A stretch of 64,000 nucleotides of DNA from Leisingera aquimarina DSM 24565 (GCF_000473165.1 NZ_AXBE01000014.1:1-64000), one strand, 5' to 3'. Shown: positions 53,301 to 62,980, numbered from the stretch's first letter. Numbers and translations are program-made. The notes: generated by a model from the letters alone, not told the origin.

Positions 53301-54641
53301 TTATTCCTTCCCGGACCGCCATTCCTTCCACATCAGATAAGTATTGGCCCCAAGCGAGGCAAAGGGCTCCGGCGGCAGTTTCGGCGGCTCCGGCTGGGCC
53401 AGAAAATGGCTGGCGATATCCGATCCGCCCTGCAGCAGAAGCTCGGCCGCGCCCATCCCCTGCAACGTGCCGCGGGCAATGCCGAGGCCGTTCTGGCAGC
53501 AGGCGGAATAGACACCGTGGTCCAGCTCGCCAAACGCTGCAGACCCGTTGCGGCTAAGGCACAGCATCCCGGCCCAGCGGTGCTCCATCCGCACGTCCTC
53601 CAGATGCGGAAAGCGTTCGCGGAACTTGCGGTCATGCACCCAGCCGGCGTTGCGCAGACGCATCCGGCTGGTCTCGATCGTGGGGTGAAAACTGGCGCAG
53701 GTGCGGATCAGGATGCGGTCGCCGTAAGAGCCGGAAATCCGCCGCACCGAGGTGCCGACCGGGTCCGATGGTGTCACCGACCAGCGCGCCTCGCCGCCCA
53801 AGCGCTTGATCTGCTCCGGCGTCAGGCGTTCTGTCATCGAGGCATAAAGGCAGATGTGCATCAGGCGGCGCTGGTAAAAGCCGAAGCTTTCCAGATGGCC
53901 GTTATTGGCCAGGATAATCCGGCCGGTGCTGATGCGGCCCTTGGGGGTTGCGACAACCCAGCCATTACCCTGTTTCTCAAACCCCGTGGCAGGGGTGTTT
54001 TCAAACACTCTGATTTGCCCGGCCAGATGCGCCGACAAAGCCCGGATGTAGCCCGCGGGCTGGATCATCACCGTCCCCGGCGCATAAAGGCCGGATGTGT
54101 AATGCGGGCTGCCTGTCAGCGCCTGCATCTCCGCTTGGCTGTATAACGTATGCGGCTCGTCCAGCCGTTTCAGATGGGCGGCGAAATCGCGGTTGTGCCG
54201 GTCGCCTGCGCGGGTGGCCGCAGCGTTGATTTTACCCGCAGGATCAAAAAGTTCTTGCGGCAGCGCGCAGTCTTCGGCGATGCCCTTGGCAAAACGGATG
54301 GCCTGGCGGTTCATGGCAATAGCGGCGCGGTCCGCGTCCAATGCGTCGCCGGCGTAATTGTCGGAGGCCAGATCATGCGGCAGATCGATCATGAAGCCGG
54401 AATTGCGCCCGGCTGAGCCTTCGGCGAATTTACCGGCCTCCAGCACTGCGACTTTCAGCGACGGGTCCAGCTGATGCAGGCGGCGGGCGGCGGACAGCCC
54501 GGCGAACCCGCCGCCGATGATGGTGACATCGGCGGTCAGATCCTGTTCCAGCACCGGCAGTGGGTCTTGCGGCGGCAGGATGGCATTCCACCCTGCCGCC
54601 GCAGTCTGCCGGGGCAGGCGTTTGGCGGTGTACGTGCTCAA
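53301..54641 (-). CDS. FAD-dependent amine/amino-acid oxidase (PuuB/DAO-like)
   Basis: The 446-residue protein has a DAO-type FAD motif (VTIIGGGFAGLSAARRL), EGSAGRNSGFMIDLPHD and a C-terminal GELDHGVYSACCQNGLGIARG. It resembles gamma-glutamylputrescine oxidase and D-amino-acid oxidases. The start is a TTG at 54641 that overlaps the aldehyde dehydrogenase stop codon. It is last in the GntR / DHDPS-family / ALDH / oxidase operon. A role in oxidising a D-amino acid such as cis-4-hydroxy-D-proline fits the context, but this is inference. Confidence 0.85.
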   Translation of the reverse strand: MSTYTAKRLPRQTAAAGWNAILPPQDPLPVLEQDLTADVTIIGGGFAGLSAARRLHQLDPSLKVAVLEAGKFAEGSAGRNSGFMIDLPHDLASDNYAGDALDADRAAIAMNRQAIRFAKGIAEDCALPQELFDPAGKINAAATRAGDRHNRDFAAHLKRLDEPHTLYSQAEMQALTGSPHYTSGLYAPGTVMIQPAGYIRALSAHLAGQIRVFENTPATGFEKQGNGWVVATPKGRISTGRIILANNGHLESFGFYQRRLMHICLYASMTERLTPEQIKRLGGEARWSVTPSDPVGTSVRRISGSYGDRILIRTCASFHPTIETSRMRLRNAGWVHDRKFRERFPHLEDVRMEHRWAGMLCLSRNGSAAFGELDHGVYSACCQNGLGIARGTLQGMGAAELLLQGGSDIASHFLAQPEPPKLPPEPFASLGANTYLMWKEWRSGKE

Positions 54642-56137
54642 TCCACGGCCTCGTCTGCGTCGTCGGCCAAGTCGATCCAGATGGTTTTCAGCTGGGTGTA
54701 CTGGTCGTGGGCATGGACCGAATTGTCGCGGCCGCCAAAGCCCGATTGCTTGTAGCCGCCGAAGGGGGTGGAGATATCGCCCTCGCCAAAGCTGTTCACC
54801 GTCACCGTGCCCGCCCGGATGGCGCGGGCGCCGCGGATCGCGCGTTTGGCGTTGGCGGTGAAGATCGAGGCACAGAGGCCGTAATCCGTGTCATTGGCGA
54901 TGCGGATGGCCTCGTCAAAGCCAGAAACCTCGATCACCGACAGCACTGGGCCGAAAATCTCTTCGCGCGCCAGCACCGCATCATTGCCCGGCACCTCGAT
55001 CACGGTGGCTTCGACAAAGGCACCGTCATGCGCCTTGCCGCCCAGAACCACGGTGTCCGCCTGCTCCAGATAACCGCAGACCTTGTCGAAATGCGCCTGG
55101 CTGACCAGCGCGCCCATGCGGACTTCAGGGTCCAGCGGATCGCCGATGTTCCATTGCTTGGTGTGATGGGTGATGCGTTCCAATAGCTCCGCCTTCACAT
55201 CCTTATGCACGATCAGCCGCGAGGCGGCGGAGCAGTTCTCGCCCATGTTCCAAAAGGCGCCGTTCACCACATGCGATGCGACGCGGTCCAGGTTTTCGGC
55301 GTCGTCCATCACAATGGCGGGGTTCTTGCCGCCCATCTCCAGCACGACCTCTTTGGCGTTGCTTTCGGCCGAATAAGACAGGAACCGTTTGCCGGTCACG
55401 GTGGAACCGGTGAAGGACACCATGTCGATGTCCATATGGCGGCCAATCGGTTCGCCCACGTCAGCGCCGCCGCCGGGCACGATGTTCAAGACACCGCGCG
55501 GCAGGCCGGCTTCCATTGCCAATTCCGCCACCCGCAGGGCGGTCAGGGTGGTCTCGGCTGCCGGTTTCACGACTACGGAGCAGCCCGCGGCCAGCGCCGG
55601 GCCGATCTTCCAGGCGAGCATCAGCAGAGGGAAGTTCCAGGGCAGCACCAGGCCGACAACACCAATGGGTTCACGCACCACCATGGCGATGTGATCATCC
55701 GAGGTAGGCGCCACTTGATCATAGATCTTGTCGATCGCCTCGGCGTGCCATTTGATGCAGTGGATGGTCTCCGGCACATCAACGGTTTCGCAGTCATAGA
55801 TGGTCTTGCCGCTGTCGATGCTCTCCATCACCGCCAGTTCCCGCGCATTGCGGGTCATCAGTTTGGCAAGCCGGATCAGCACGTCCTTGCGCTCTGACGG
55901 GTGCAGACGGGACCAGCGGCCATCGTCAAAGGCTTCGCGGGCCTTTTCAACCGCGAAATCAACGTCCTCGGCACCGCAGGCCGCGATTTCAGCCAGTTTT
56001 TCACCGGTCGCAGGGTTCACGGTCGCAAAGGTGTTGCCCGAGGCCGCCGGGCGGAATTTGCCGTCGATAAAGGCGCCGGTGGGAAGGGCCAGCCCTGCGG
56101 CGATGGATTTGTATTCGTCCTGGGTCAGCAATGTCAT
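54638..56137 (-). CDS. NAD(P)-dependent aldehyde dehydrogenase
   Basis: The 499-residue protein has LVLPWNFPLLMLAWKIGPALAAG, VLEMGGKNPAIVMDDAE and the cysteine motif FWNMGENCSAASRLIV. GGAGGG precedes the ATG. It is three bases after the DHDPS-family gene, and alpha-ketoglutarate semialdehyde or gamma-aminobutyraldehyde-type aldehydes are likely substrates. Confidence 0.9.
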   Translation of the reverse strand: MTLLTQDEYKSIAAGLALPTGAFIDGKFRPAASGNTFATVNPATGEKLAEIAACGAEDVDFAVEKAREAFDDGRWSRLHPSERKDVLIRLAKLMTRNARELAVMESIDSGKTIYDCETVDVPETIHCIKWHAEAIDKIYDQVAPTSDDHIAMVVREPIGVVGLVLPWNFPLLMLAWKIGPALAAGCSVVVKPAAETTLTALRVAELAMEAGLPRGVLNIVPGGGADVGEPIGRHMDIDMVSFTGSTVTGKRFLSYSAESNAKEVVLEMGGKNPAIVMDDAENLDRVASHVVNGAFWNMGENCSAASRLIVHKDVKAELLERITHHTKQWNIGDPLDPEVRMGALVSQAHFDKVCGYLEQADTVVLGGKAHDGAFVEATVIEVPGNDAVLAREEIFGPVLSVIEVSGFDEAIRIANDTDYGLCASIFTANAKRAIRGARAIRAGTVTVNSFGEGDISTPFGGYKQSGFGGRDNSVHAHDQYTQLKTIWIDLADDADEAVD

Positions 56138-56140
56138 GGC

Positions 56141-57058
56141 TCAGCCCTCCGCCTGAATGTCGGCAATTTTCTGTTTCAGCACCCGCACAACCTGTTCCAA
56201 TGCGCGTTTGTCGTCCTTGTTCAGCCCCTTCAGCGGTGCGCGCATGGCGCCGGCGGCGATGCCGTTCAGGGTGACTCCGTGTTTGATGGTCTGGATGAAC
56301 TTGCCGCCCTGCTCCAGCACATGCATCAGGGGCATCATTGCCGACATGATGCGGCGGCCCTTGGTGTAGTTCCCCTCCACCACGCAGGCGTTATACAGCG
56401 CCACATGTTCGGCCGGCAGGAAGTTCGACCCGCCGCAGACCCAGAAGGGTGCGCCCCAGGCAAAGAATTCCAGCGCCTGATCATCCATGCCGCAGCCCAG
56501 CTGGATATGCGGATAGTCCCGCGCCAGCAGGTGCACCCGGTTGATATCGCCCGAGCTTTCCTTGATGCCGCAGAAATTGCGGCTGCGGCCCACCCGGTCC
56601 AGGAACTCCTCGCCCATCATGGTGCCGGTGCGGTGCGGGTAGTTGTACAGCATCACCGGCAGATCGGCGGCCTTGTCGATCGCAAGGGCATTCAGTGCGT
56701 TTTCGCGGTCGGTCGGAACGGAATAGGGCGGCGAGGCCAGCAGAATGCAGTCGGCGCCGATTTCCTTGGCGCCCGCGGCCAGCGCGACGGAATCGCCGGT
56801 CAGCATCGCGCCGGTGCCGACCACCAAGGGCAGGCGGCCTTTCAGCTGTTCATGGGTGAACTTCGCCAGCTCCAGCCGTTCCTCGACGGTCTGGGCATAA
56901 TTCTCACCGGTCGAGCCGCCGGAGATCAGGCCATGCACGCCGTTTTCAACCAGATATTCGATCACCTCGGCCAGCGCGTCCCAATTGACGCTGCCATCCT
57001 CGAAATGGGGGGTCACCACGGGGGTGTAGATCCCATTGAAACTAAACAGGGGGGTCAT
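56141..57058 (-). CDS. Dihydrodipicolinate synthase-family aldolase/deaminase
   Basis: The 305-residue protein has the family Schiff-base lysine near residue 166 (GIKESSGD), the catalytic tyrosine near 138-140 (MLYNYP) and GGSTGENYAQT. With an aldehyde dehydrogenase, an FAD oxidase and a GntR regulator in one operon, it resembles the deaminase of D-hydroxyproline catabolism, which makes alpha-ketoglutarate semialdehyde. Other keto-deoxy acid aldolases are possible. Confidence 0.87.
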   Translation of the reverse strand: MTPLFSFNGIYTPVVTPHFEDGSVNWDALAEVIEYLVENGVHGLISGGSTGENYAQTVEERLELAKFTHEQLKGRLPLVVGTGAMLTGDSVALAAGAKEIGADCILLASPPYSVPTDRENALNALAIDKAADLPVMLYNYPHRTGTMMGEEFLDRVGRSRNFCGIKESSGDINRVHLLARDYPHIQLGCGMDDQALEFFAWGAPFWVCGGSNFLPAEHVALYNACVVEGNYTKGRRIMSAMMPLMHVLEQGGKFIQTIKHGVTLNGIAAGAMRAPLKGLNKDDKRALEQVVRVLKQKIADIQAEG

Positions 57059-57068
57059 TCGGGGTCCT

Positions 57069-57779
57069 CTATGCAGGGGTTTTGCGGGTTACCGTGCCGA
57101 GCGGCACATCAAGCCCCGCAGGCATGACAAACAGTTCGATCCGGTCGCGTGACAGATTCCAGTGATCAATCGCCAGCTGCGCCGCCGCCGTCTCATTGCC
57201 GGTCTCGATGGCGGCAATGATGGCGTCGTGCTGGGCGCTGGCCTCTGAGACGTTTTCGGCCATCTCGGCGCTTTGCGGCCGGTAAAAGGTCATCGAGATG
57301 CGGGCGTGGTCAATCAACAGCCGCTGAAACGAGGGCAGCAGATAGATATTGTCCGCCATTTCGCCGGTCACTTCGTGAAAGCGGTTGTTGGCCATCGCCC
57401 GCTCAGCGCTGGAGCCGCTGCGCAGGGCGGATTTGAAGTCCTCCTGTGCGGCCTTCAGCACCTCGATCTGCGCGGGTGTGGCGTGTTTGGCGGCCAGCTG
57501 CAGCACCGCGCCATAGATCATCGGGGCGGCCAGGAAAAAATCGCGCAGGGTCATATGCGACATCTCGCTGACCCGCGCACCGCGGTTTTCGCGCAGATCC
57601 ACATAGCCCTCGCCTGCCAGCTGGCGCAGCACTTCGCGCAAGGGGGTGCGCGACAGGCCGGTGTCCTCGGACAGCTTTGCCTCGTCCAGATCAGCGCCGG
57701 GGCGCAGCTCCAGCGTCATGATGGCCGCCTTGAGACGGCTGTGCAGCGCTGCCTTGCGGGTCTTGGAGGCGTCTTTCAT
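57069..57779 (-). CDS. GntR-family (FCD) transcriptional regulator
   Basis: The 236-residue protein has a GntR wHTH (LHSRLKAAIMTLELRPGADLDEAKLSEDTGLSRTPLREVLRQL) and an FCD effector domain. AGGAG precedes the ATG at 57779; the frame runs further upstream through the promoter region. It begins the DHDPS-family / ALDH / oxidase operon, and the TGTGTACACA palindrome at 57851 is its probable operator. Confidence 0.9.
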   Translation of the reverse strand: MKDASKTRKAALHSRLKAAIMTLELRPGADLDEAKLSEDTGLSRTPLREVLRQLAGEGYVDLRENRGARVSEMSHMTLRDFFLAAPMIYGAVLQLAAKHATPAQIEVLKAAQEDFKSALRSGSSAERAMANNRFHEVTGEMADNIYLLPSFQRLLIDHARISMTFYRPQSAEMAENVSEASAQHDAIIAAIETGNETAAAQLAIDHWNLSRDRIELFVMPAGLDVPLGTVTRKTPA

Positions 57780-57850
57780 GGGTCTTTCTCCTGCCGCTGA
57801 TGCGGGTGGGATTCTTCGGGTCGCGGTCTCTATGGCATAAAAATACATAT

Positions 57851-57860
57851 TGTGTACACA
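57851..57860. promoter_or_regulatory. GntR-type operator upstream of the GntR-DHDPS operon
   Basis: TGTGTACACA is a perfect palindrome in an AT-rich part of the 225-base gap between the divergent gntR and GlxA-type genes. The spacing agrees with FCD-type GntR sites. Confidence 0.55.
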
Positions 57861-58004
57861 GAAAAAATGTGATGTGTGCAGTTCGCGGGCGCTTTGCGCA
57901 GTACAGCAGCTTGCGGCGGACGGGGCAGGGGGCTTAGCCTGACCGGGCTGCAGGGCTGTGATCCACAAGGCGGTCCCGCGCGTTTCTTGTCAGGCGGTCC
58001 CACT

Positions 58005-58955
58005 ATGTCCAAAACCCAGCATTTTGCCTTTCTTCTGGTCGAGGAATTCTCGCATCTCGCCTTTTCCTGCGCAGTGGAACCCCTGCGGATCGCCAATCTG
58101 GTCAGCGGTCAGGACTTGTTTGACTGGTCATTTGGCTCGGAGAACGGCGAGACCGCGACCTGTTCCAACGGATCGGTGACGCTGGTGCATTACGGGTTTG
58201 ATGCGATCCCGAAATGCGATCAGCTGTTTGCCCTGTCCGGGATCCACATGCGCAGCCATGTGACCCGGCCGCTGCTGGCCGCCTTGCGTCGTGAACGGGC
58301 GCGGGGCACCCGGATCGGCGCCTTGTGTTCCGGCGCCTGGGTGCTGGCCGAGGCCGGGTTCCTCAATGGCATGCAGGCGGCGATCCACTGGGAATACCAC
58401 GACAGTTTCATGGAAGGCTTTCCCGAGGTGAACCTGGTGCGCAGCGTTTTTGTGGCAGACGAAAAGCACATGACCGCCTCCGGCGGCACCGCCACGGCGG
58501 ACCTGATGCTGCATCTGATCGAGCGCGATCACGGCTACGACCTGGCCGTCGCGGTGGCGGATCAGATGGTCTATAATGCGGTGCGCAACGCAACAGCCGA
58601 GCAGAAGGTTTCGCTGCAATCGCGCAATGGTATGCGCAACCGGCATTTGGCACGGGCAATCCAGATGATGCACGACCATATCAGCGATCCCATCTCGCCG
58701 GCGCTGATTGCCGAGGATATCGGCATTTCCACCCGCCAGCTGGAGCGGCTGTTCGGCAAATACCTGAACACCTCGCCCAAGAAATATTCGATGGAAATGC
58801 GGCTGGAGCGCGCCCGCAACCTGCTGATCCAGACCGAGGCCTCGGTGACCGAGGTGGCGCTGTCCTGCGGCTTTGACAGCCCGGGTCATTTCTCGCGGGT
58901 GTACAAGGCCGCCTTCAGCGTGACGCCGATGCTGCAACGCGGCCGGATCGACTAG
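58005..58955 (+). CDS. GlxA-family AraC regulator (GATase1-like plus AraC HTH)
   Basis: The 316-residue protein has a DJ-1/PfpI-like N-terminal domain (LSGIHMRSHVTRPLL, GALCSGAWVLAEAGFL) and a C-terminal AraC domain (ISPALIAEDIGISTRQLERLFGKYL, SVTEVALSCGFDSPGHFSRVYKAAF). This architecture includes GbdR and CdhR, which sense glycine betaine and carnitine derivatives. It is divergent from the GntR operon and could sense a betaine breakdown product; the ligand is inferred. Confidence 0.88.
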   Translation: MSKTQHFAFLLVEEFSHLAFSCAVEPLRIANLVSGQDLFDWSFGSENGETATCSNGSVTLVHYGFDAIPKCDQLFALSGIHMRSHVTRPLLAALRRERARGTRIGALCSGAWVLAEAGFLNGMQAAIHWEYHDSFMEGFPEVNLVRSVFVADEKHMTASGGTATADLMLHLIERDHGYDLAVAVADQMVYNAVRNATAEQKVSLQSRNGMRNRHLARAIQMMHDHISDPISPALIAEDIGISTRQLERLFGKYLNTSPKKYSMEMRLERARNLLIQTEASVTEVALSCGFDSPGHFSRVYKAAFSVTPMLQRGRID

Positions 58956-58959
58956 GGGC

Positions 58960-59031
58960 GCCGGAAACCGGCGCGGTTTCCGGCTATGAAAAATCGATTT
59001 TTCATGGCCGTTTCCCTTGCAGGGAAACGGC
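58960..59031. repeat. Compound triple-palindrome repeat, copy C (inverted order)
   Basis: A GCCGGAAACCG/CGGTTTCCGGC hairpin (58960-58984) is followed by ATGAAAAATCGATTTTTCAT (58986-59005) and GCCGTTTCCCT/AGGGAAACGGC (59007-59031). The order is reversed relative to copies A and B, so the element lies in the opposite orientation. It sits directly behind the GlxA-type gene. Confidence 0.85.
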
Positions 59032-59124
59032 AGGCGCAGGGCGAAATCTTTGCTGGTGTTCAAAGCAGTATTTCCCATATTGAAATGAAGCCCTTTCATC
59101 CGAGCCATATGCCAGGAGCCGCAG

Positions 59125-60039
59125 ATGTCCCGCCGCCATTACAACCTGCCGCCGCTCACCACCCTGGCTGCATTTGAGGCCGCTGCCCGGCACCTCAGCT
59201 TCAAGAACGCCGCTCAGGAACTGTCCGTCACCCCCGGCGCCGTCAGCCATCAGGTGAAAGCACTGGAAGCGGAACTGCAGGTGCCGCTGTTCCAGCGCAA
59301 ACACCGCGGCGTGGAGCTGACCCAGGAGGGCGAGGCACTGTTTGATACGCTGGCAACGTCCTTCTCGAAAATCTCGCTTAACCTGAAAACCATCCGCGAC
59401 CGCCATACCGGCGACACCGTGACTATCGGCTCCACCTCTGCTGTGGCCTCGCTGTGGCTGTCGCCCTCAGTGGTGCGGTTCTGGCGCCGGCATCCGGATG
59501 TGAACGTCAATCAGATCGTCAACGACCGGCCGTTGCGCAGCATGCCCGATGTGGATTTCTATATCCGCTACGGGCGCGAACGTGACACAAGGCTGCAGCA
59601 GACCGAGCTGTACCGCGATCATCTGGTGCCGGTCGGCAATGCCGGGCTGGCGGAAAATCTGACCGGCTGCCCGCTGGAGGAGCTGGCGCAGCAGCGGCTG
59701 CTACATCTGGAATCCGACGACAAAAGCTGGACCACCTGGGCCGATTGGTTTCAGCAGCAGGGCTATGACGGCCCGATTGCACCGGGCGTGCGGGTCAACA
59801 ACTACTCGGTTGCGCTGCAGGCAGCACAGGACGGGGCCGGGCTGGCGCTGGGGTGGCAGCGGCTGCTGAACCCCCTGCTGACCACGGGTCAGCTGGTGCC
59901 GATCGGGCCGCATGTTCTGGCCGCACCGCATGGGTTCCATGTGGTGGGCCGCCCGGATGCGGAAATGTCGGAATCTGCCCGAATGCTTCGCAATTGGGTG
60001 ATTGACGAGGTCAGTCGAAGCTCAGGTGAATCCAGCTAA
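59125..60039 (+). CDS. LysR-family transcriptional regulator (GcvA-like)
   Basis: The 304-residue protein starts LPPLTTLAAFEAAARHLSFKNAAQELSVTPGAVSHQVKALE, the GcvA-type wHTH, with an effector domain after it. It lies 95 bases upstream of the Rieske oxygenase on the same strand and probably controls it. The ligand is unknown. Confidence 0.9.
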   Translation: MSRRHYNLPPLTTLAAFEAAARHLSFKNAAQELSVTPGAVSHQVKALEAELQVPLFQRKHRGVELTQEGEALFDTLATSFSKISLNLKTIRDRHTGDTVTIGSTSAVASLWLSPSVVRFWRRHPDVNVNQIVNDRPLRSMPDVDFYIRYGRERDTRLQQTELYRDHLVPVGNAGLAENLTGCPLEELAQQRLLHLESDDKSWTTWADWFQQQGYDGPIAPGVRVNNYSVALQAAQDGAGLALGWQRLLNPLLTTGQLVPIGPHVLAAPHGFHVVGRPDAEMSESARMLRNWVIDEVSRSSGESS

Positions 60040-60134
60040 GGCCAGCGCGAAGTTTTCTGATATTGAGTGAAACCCCTCTCTGCCTTCAATGGCGCACAAC
60101 GCGCACATCTTTACCCAGGTTTGGAGAGACCCAG

Positions 60135-61289
60135 ATGAACAAGCATGACTCGCTTGCCCCGGTGATGGCTCCGGTCAACGTGGCCAACGGCCTGCCGAAC
60201 GCCCATTACATCGACCCCGCCGTCTTTGCCGAAGAGAAACGCTCGGTGCTGTTTGCCAATTGGTCCGGCATCGGTTTTGGCAAGGATGTGCCGGAACCGG
60301 GGTATGCTAAGCCGGTGGATTTCCTCGGAATGCCGCTCTTGATCGTGCGCGATACCGACGGCGCCGTTGGCGTGTTCCAGAACACCTGCCGCCACCGCGG
60401 CATGATTCTGGTTGAAAAGCCCGGCAAGATCCGCGGTGCCATCCGCTGCCCCTATCACAGCTGGTGCTATGGCTTGAACGGCCGTCTGGTCTCGACCCCG
60501 CATGTTGGCGGCCCCGGCAACAACAAGCATGAAGACATCAAGCTGGACGAGCTGGGCCTGGTGCGCATCCGTTCTTACGTCTGGCGCGACGTGATCTTTG
60601 CCAATGTCGACGGCAACGCGCCCGAGTTTGAGGACGCTCACGCCGGCCTGCTTGAACGCTGGAAAGAATTCGAAACCCCGGTGCATCACGGCGGCGAAAC
60701 CTCGGGCTTCCAGCTGGAAGTCAAAACCAACTGGAAGCTGGCGGTCGAAAACTACTGCGAAAGCTATCACCTGCCGTGGGTGCATCCGGGGCTGAACAGC
60801 TATTCGCGCCTGGAAGACCATTACAACATCGAGGTGCCAGGGCATTATTCCGGCCAGGGCACCCTGGTTTACCGCCAGATGAAGGGCGAAGATGGCAAGA
60901 TGTTCCCGGATTTCGAGGGTCTCAGCAGCAAATGGGACGAGGGCGGCGAATATGTGGCCGTCTACCCGAACGTGCTGCTGGGTGTGCAGCGCGACCATGC
61001 CTTTGCCATCATCCTTGAGCCGGTCGACACCGAAAACACCGTTGAGCACATCGAGCTCTACTATTCCAAATCCGCCGACGACACGCCGGACCTGGAACAG
61101 CTGCGCGACGAGAACGCCAAACTGTGGAAGACCGTGTTCGAGGAAGACGTCTTTGTCGTCGAGGGCATGCAGAAGGGCCGCCACGGTGAGCTGTTCGACG
61201 GCGGGCGTTTTTCGCCGGCGATGGACGGGCCGACCCATAACTTCCACGCCTGGGTGGCCGATCAGGTGACCAAAGGTCGCGCGGCATGA
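60135..61289 (+). CDS. Rieske non-heme iron oxygenase, choline monooxygenase/betaine demethylase-like
   Basis: The 384-residue protein has a Rieske site (C85, H87, C105, H108: CRHRG and CPYHSW) and the mononuclear site NWKLAVENYCESYHLPWVH with H212 and H217. These fit the choline monooxygenase/stachydrine (Stc2) or GbcA-type group acting on quaternary amines. GGAGAG precedes the ATG at 60135. The stop overlaps the aldehyde dehydrogenase ATG by four bases. The reductase partner is not in the window. Confidence 0.88.
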   Translation: MNKHDSLAPVMAPVNVANGLPNAHYIDPAVFAEEKRSVLFANWSGIGFGKDVPEPGYAKPVDFLGMPLLIVRDTDGAVGVFQNTCRHRGMILVEKPGKIRGAIRCPYHSWCYGLNGRLVSTPHVGGPGNNKHEDIKLDELGLVRIRSYVWRDVIFANVDGNAPEFEDAHAGLLERWKEFETPVHHGGETSGFQLEVKTNWKLAVENYCESYHLPWVHPGLNSYSRLEDHYNIEVPGHYSGQGTLVYRQMKGEDGKMFPDFEGLSSKWDEGGEYVAVYPNVLLGVQRDHAFAIILEPVDTENTVEHIELYYSKSADDTPDLEQLRDENAKLWKTVFEEDVFVVEGMQKGRHGELFDGGRFSPAMDGPTHNFHAWVADQVTKGRAA

Positions 61290-62737
61290 GTTCTTTCCTG
61301 AACGACGGGCTGGCCAGGAACTTCCTGGCTGGCGAATGGGTCGGAGGCGACGGCGGCAAACGCATGGCCGTCGAAGATCCCGGCAACGGCAGCCATGTGG
61401 CGGATTGCGCGCTGGCGGGCGAGGAAACCCTGGCCCGCGCGCTGGAGGCCGCCCGCGCCAGCTTTGACCGCGGCGATCTGGCGGGTATGAAACCTGCCAA
61501 ACGCGGCCAGCTGATGCAGCGCATCGCGGCTGAAATCCGCACCATCGCCGAAGAGGGCGCCGAGCTGTTGTGCCGCGAAAGCGGCAAGAGCCTCAGCGCC
61601 GCCCATGACGAGTTCGAAGAGGCCGCGCAGTATTTCGAATATTACGGCGGCATGGCCGACAAGATCGAAGGTAAGTCGATCCCGCTTGGCCCCGATTATG
61701 CTGACTTTACGGTCTATGAGCCGTATGGCGTCTCCGCCCAGATCGTGCCTTGGAACTTCCCTGTGTCGATTGCCGCACGCTCGCTGGCGCCTGCGATGGC
61801 GGCGGGCAACTCGGTGATCATCAAGTCGCCGGAACTGGACCCGATGGCGCTGGCGATGCTGGGCGTGGCGCTGGAACGCGCCGATGTCCCCGCGGGGACA
61901 GTGTCGATCCTGAACGGCATCGGTGCCGATCTGGGGGCGCGTCTGGTGGAAAGCAGCCAAATCGACCAGATCGTCTTTACCGGCTCGGTGCCGACCGGCC
62001 AGGCAATCCTGCGCGCGGCGGCCAGCCCGGTGACGCCTGCGCTGATGGAGCTGGGCGGCAAATCCGCGGCTGTGGCGTTTGAGGACACCAATCTCGACAC
62101 GCTGATGTCCAGCCTGCAAAGCGGTATCTTCTATAACGCTGGTCAGGTCTGTTCTGCGATGTCGCGGGTGCTTGTGCACCGCTCGATCTATAAGGAAGCA
62201 GTGGAGCGCGCCGCCGCGCTGGCAAATGGCCTCAGCGTCGGCCACGGGCTGGAAAACCCGGGCCTGACCCCGGTGATATCGGCGCGCCAGCTGGACGGTA
62301 TCGAAACCCTGGTGGCCACCGCCCGCCAAAGCGGCGCCCGTGCGGCTTCGGGGGGTGCCCGGCTGGAGCGTGACGGCTATTTCATGGCGCCGACCATCCT
62401 TGCAGACGTGGACCCCGCATCCCGCGTCGCGCAGGAAGAAATCTTTGGTCCCGTCACCTGCTTCACGCCCTTCGATACCGAGGCGGAAGCGATTGCCATG
62501 GCAAACGGCACCGAGTTCGGGCTGGTGGGTGGCGTCTTCACCCGTGACCTTGCTCGTGCGCACCGCGTCGCCAACCGTCTGCGCGCGGGGCAGGTGTTTG
62601 TGAACGAATGGTTCGCGGGCGGCATTTCCACCCCGTTCGGCGGGGTCGGTAAATCCGGTTTCGGCCGCGAGAAGGGGCTGGAGGCGCTTTACAATTACGT
62701 TCGCACCAAGAACATCGCGATCTCGCTGAAGGGCTGA
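61286..62737 (+). CDS. Aldehyde dehydrogenase coupled to the Rieske oxygenase
   Basis: The 483-residue protein has IVPWNFPVSIAARSLAPAMAAG, LMELGGKSAAVAFEDTN and the cysteine motif FYNAGQVCSAMSRV. It overlaps the oxygenase stop by four bases. A Rieske hydroxylation of an N-alkyl group would release an aldehyde, so this enzyme may oxidise that product; for choline this would be betaine aldehyde. The substrate is not proven. Confidence 0.9.
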   Translation: MSSFLNDGLARNFLAGEWVGGDGGKRMAVEDPGNGSHVADCALAGEETLARALEAARASFDRGDLAGMKPAKRGQLMQRIAAEIRTIAEEGAELLCRESGKSLSAAHDEFEEAAQYFEYYGGMADKIEGKSIPLGPDYADFTVYEPYGVSAQIVPWNFPVSIAARSLAPAMAAGNSVIIKSPELDPMALAMLGVALERADVPAGTVSILNGIGADLGARLVESSQIDQIVFTGSVPTGQAILRAAASPVTPALMELGGKSAAVAFEDTNLDTLMSSLQSGIFYNAGQVCSAMSRVLVHRSIYKEAVERAAALANGLSVGHGLENPGLTPVISARQLDGIETLVATARQSGARAASGGARLERDGYFMAPTILADVDPASRVAQEEIFGPVTCFTPFDTEAEAIAMANGTEFGLVGGVFTRDLARAHRVANRLRAGQVFVNEWFAGGISTPFGGVGKSGFGREKGLEALYNYVRTKNIAISLKG

Positions 62738-62740
62738 TGG

Positions 62741-62980
62741 ATGGATCGCGCAGACCTCGACCGCGCCTTGCTGAAGGCGCATGAAGACAAGGACAGCGTG
62801 GCGCTGGTGCGACTTTACACGCTGGCCGGTGACAGAGCTGAGGAGGCAGGCAACATCGACGCTGCCTGTTTCTACCTGACCCACGCCTTTGTCTTTGCAC
62901 TGGAGGGCGGGCTGCCGGAGGCCAAGGAGCTGAACCGGCGGCTGGCGGAGCGTGGCCGGGCGCATCCGCTGGAGCCGTGA
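62741..62980 (+). CDS. Small hypothetical protein, helical (TPR-like)
   Basis: The 79-residue product is short, mostly helical by eye and unlike any enzyme I recognise. The stretch LVRLYTLAGDRAEEAGNIDAACFYLTHAFVFALEGG resembles a pair of tetratricopeptide-type helices. It begins three bases after the aldehyde dehydrogenase and is on the same strand, so it is likely translated from the same transcript. A scaffold or adaptor for the oxygenase pathway is one idea, not shown. Confidence 0.7.
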   Translation: MDRADLDRALLKAHEDKDSVALVRLYTLAGDRAEEAGNIDAACFYLTHAFVFALEGGLPEAKELNRRLAERGRAHPLEP

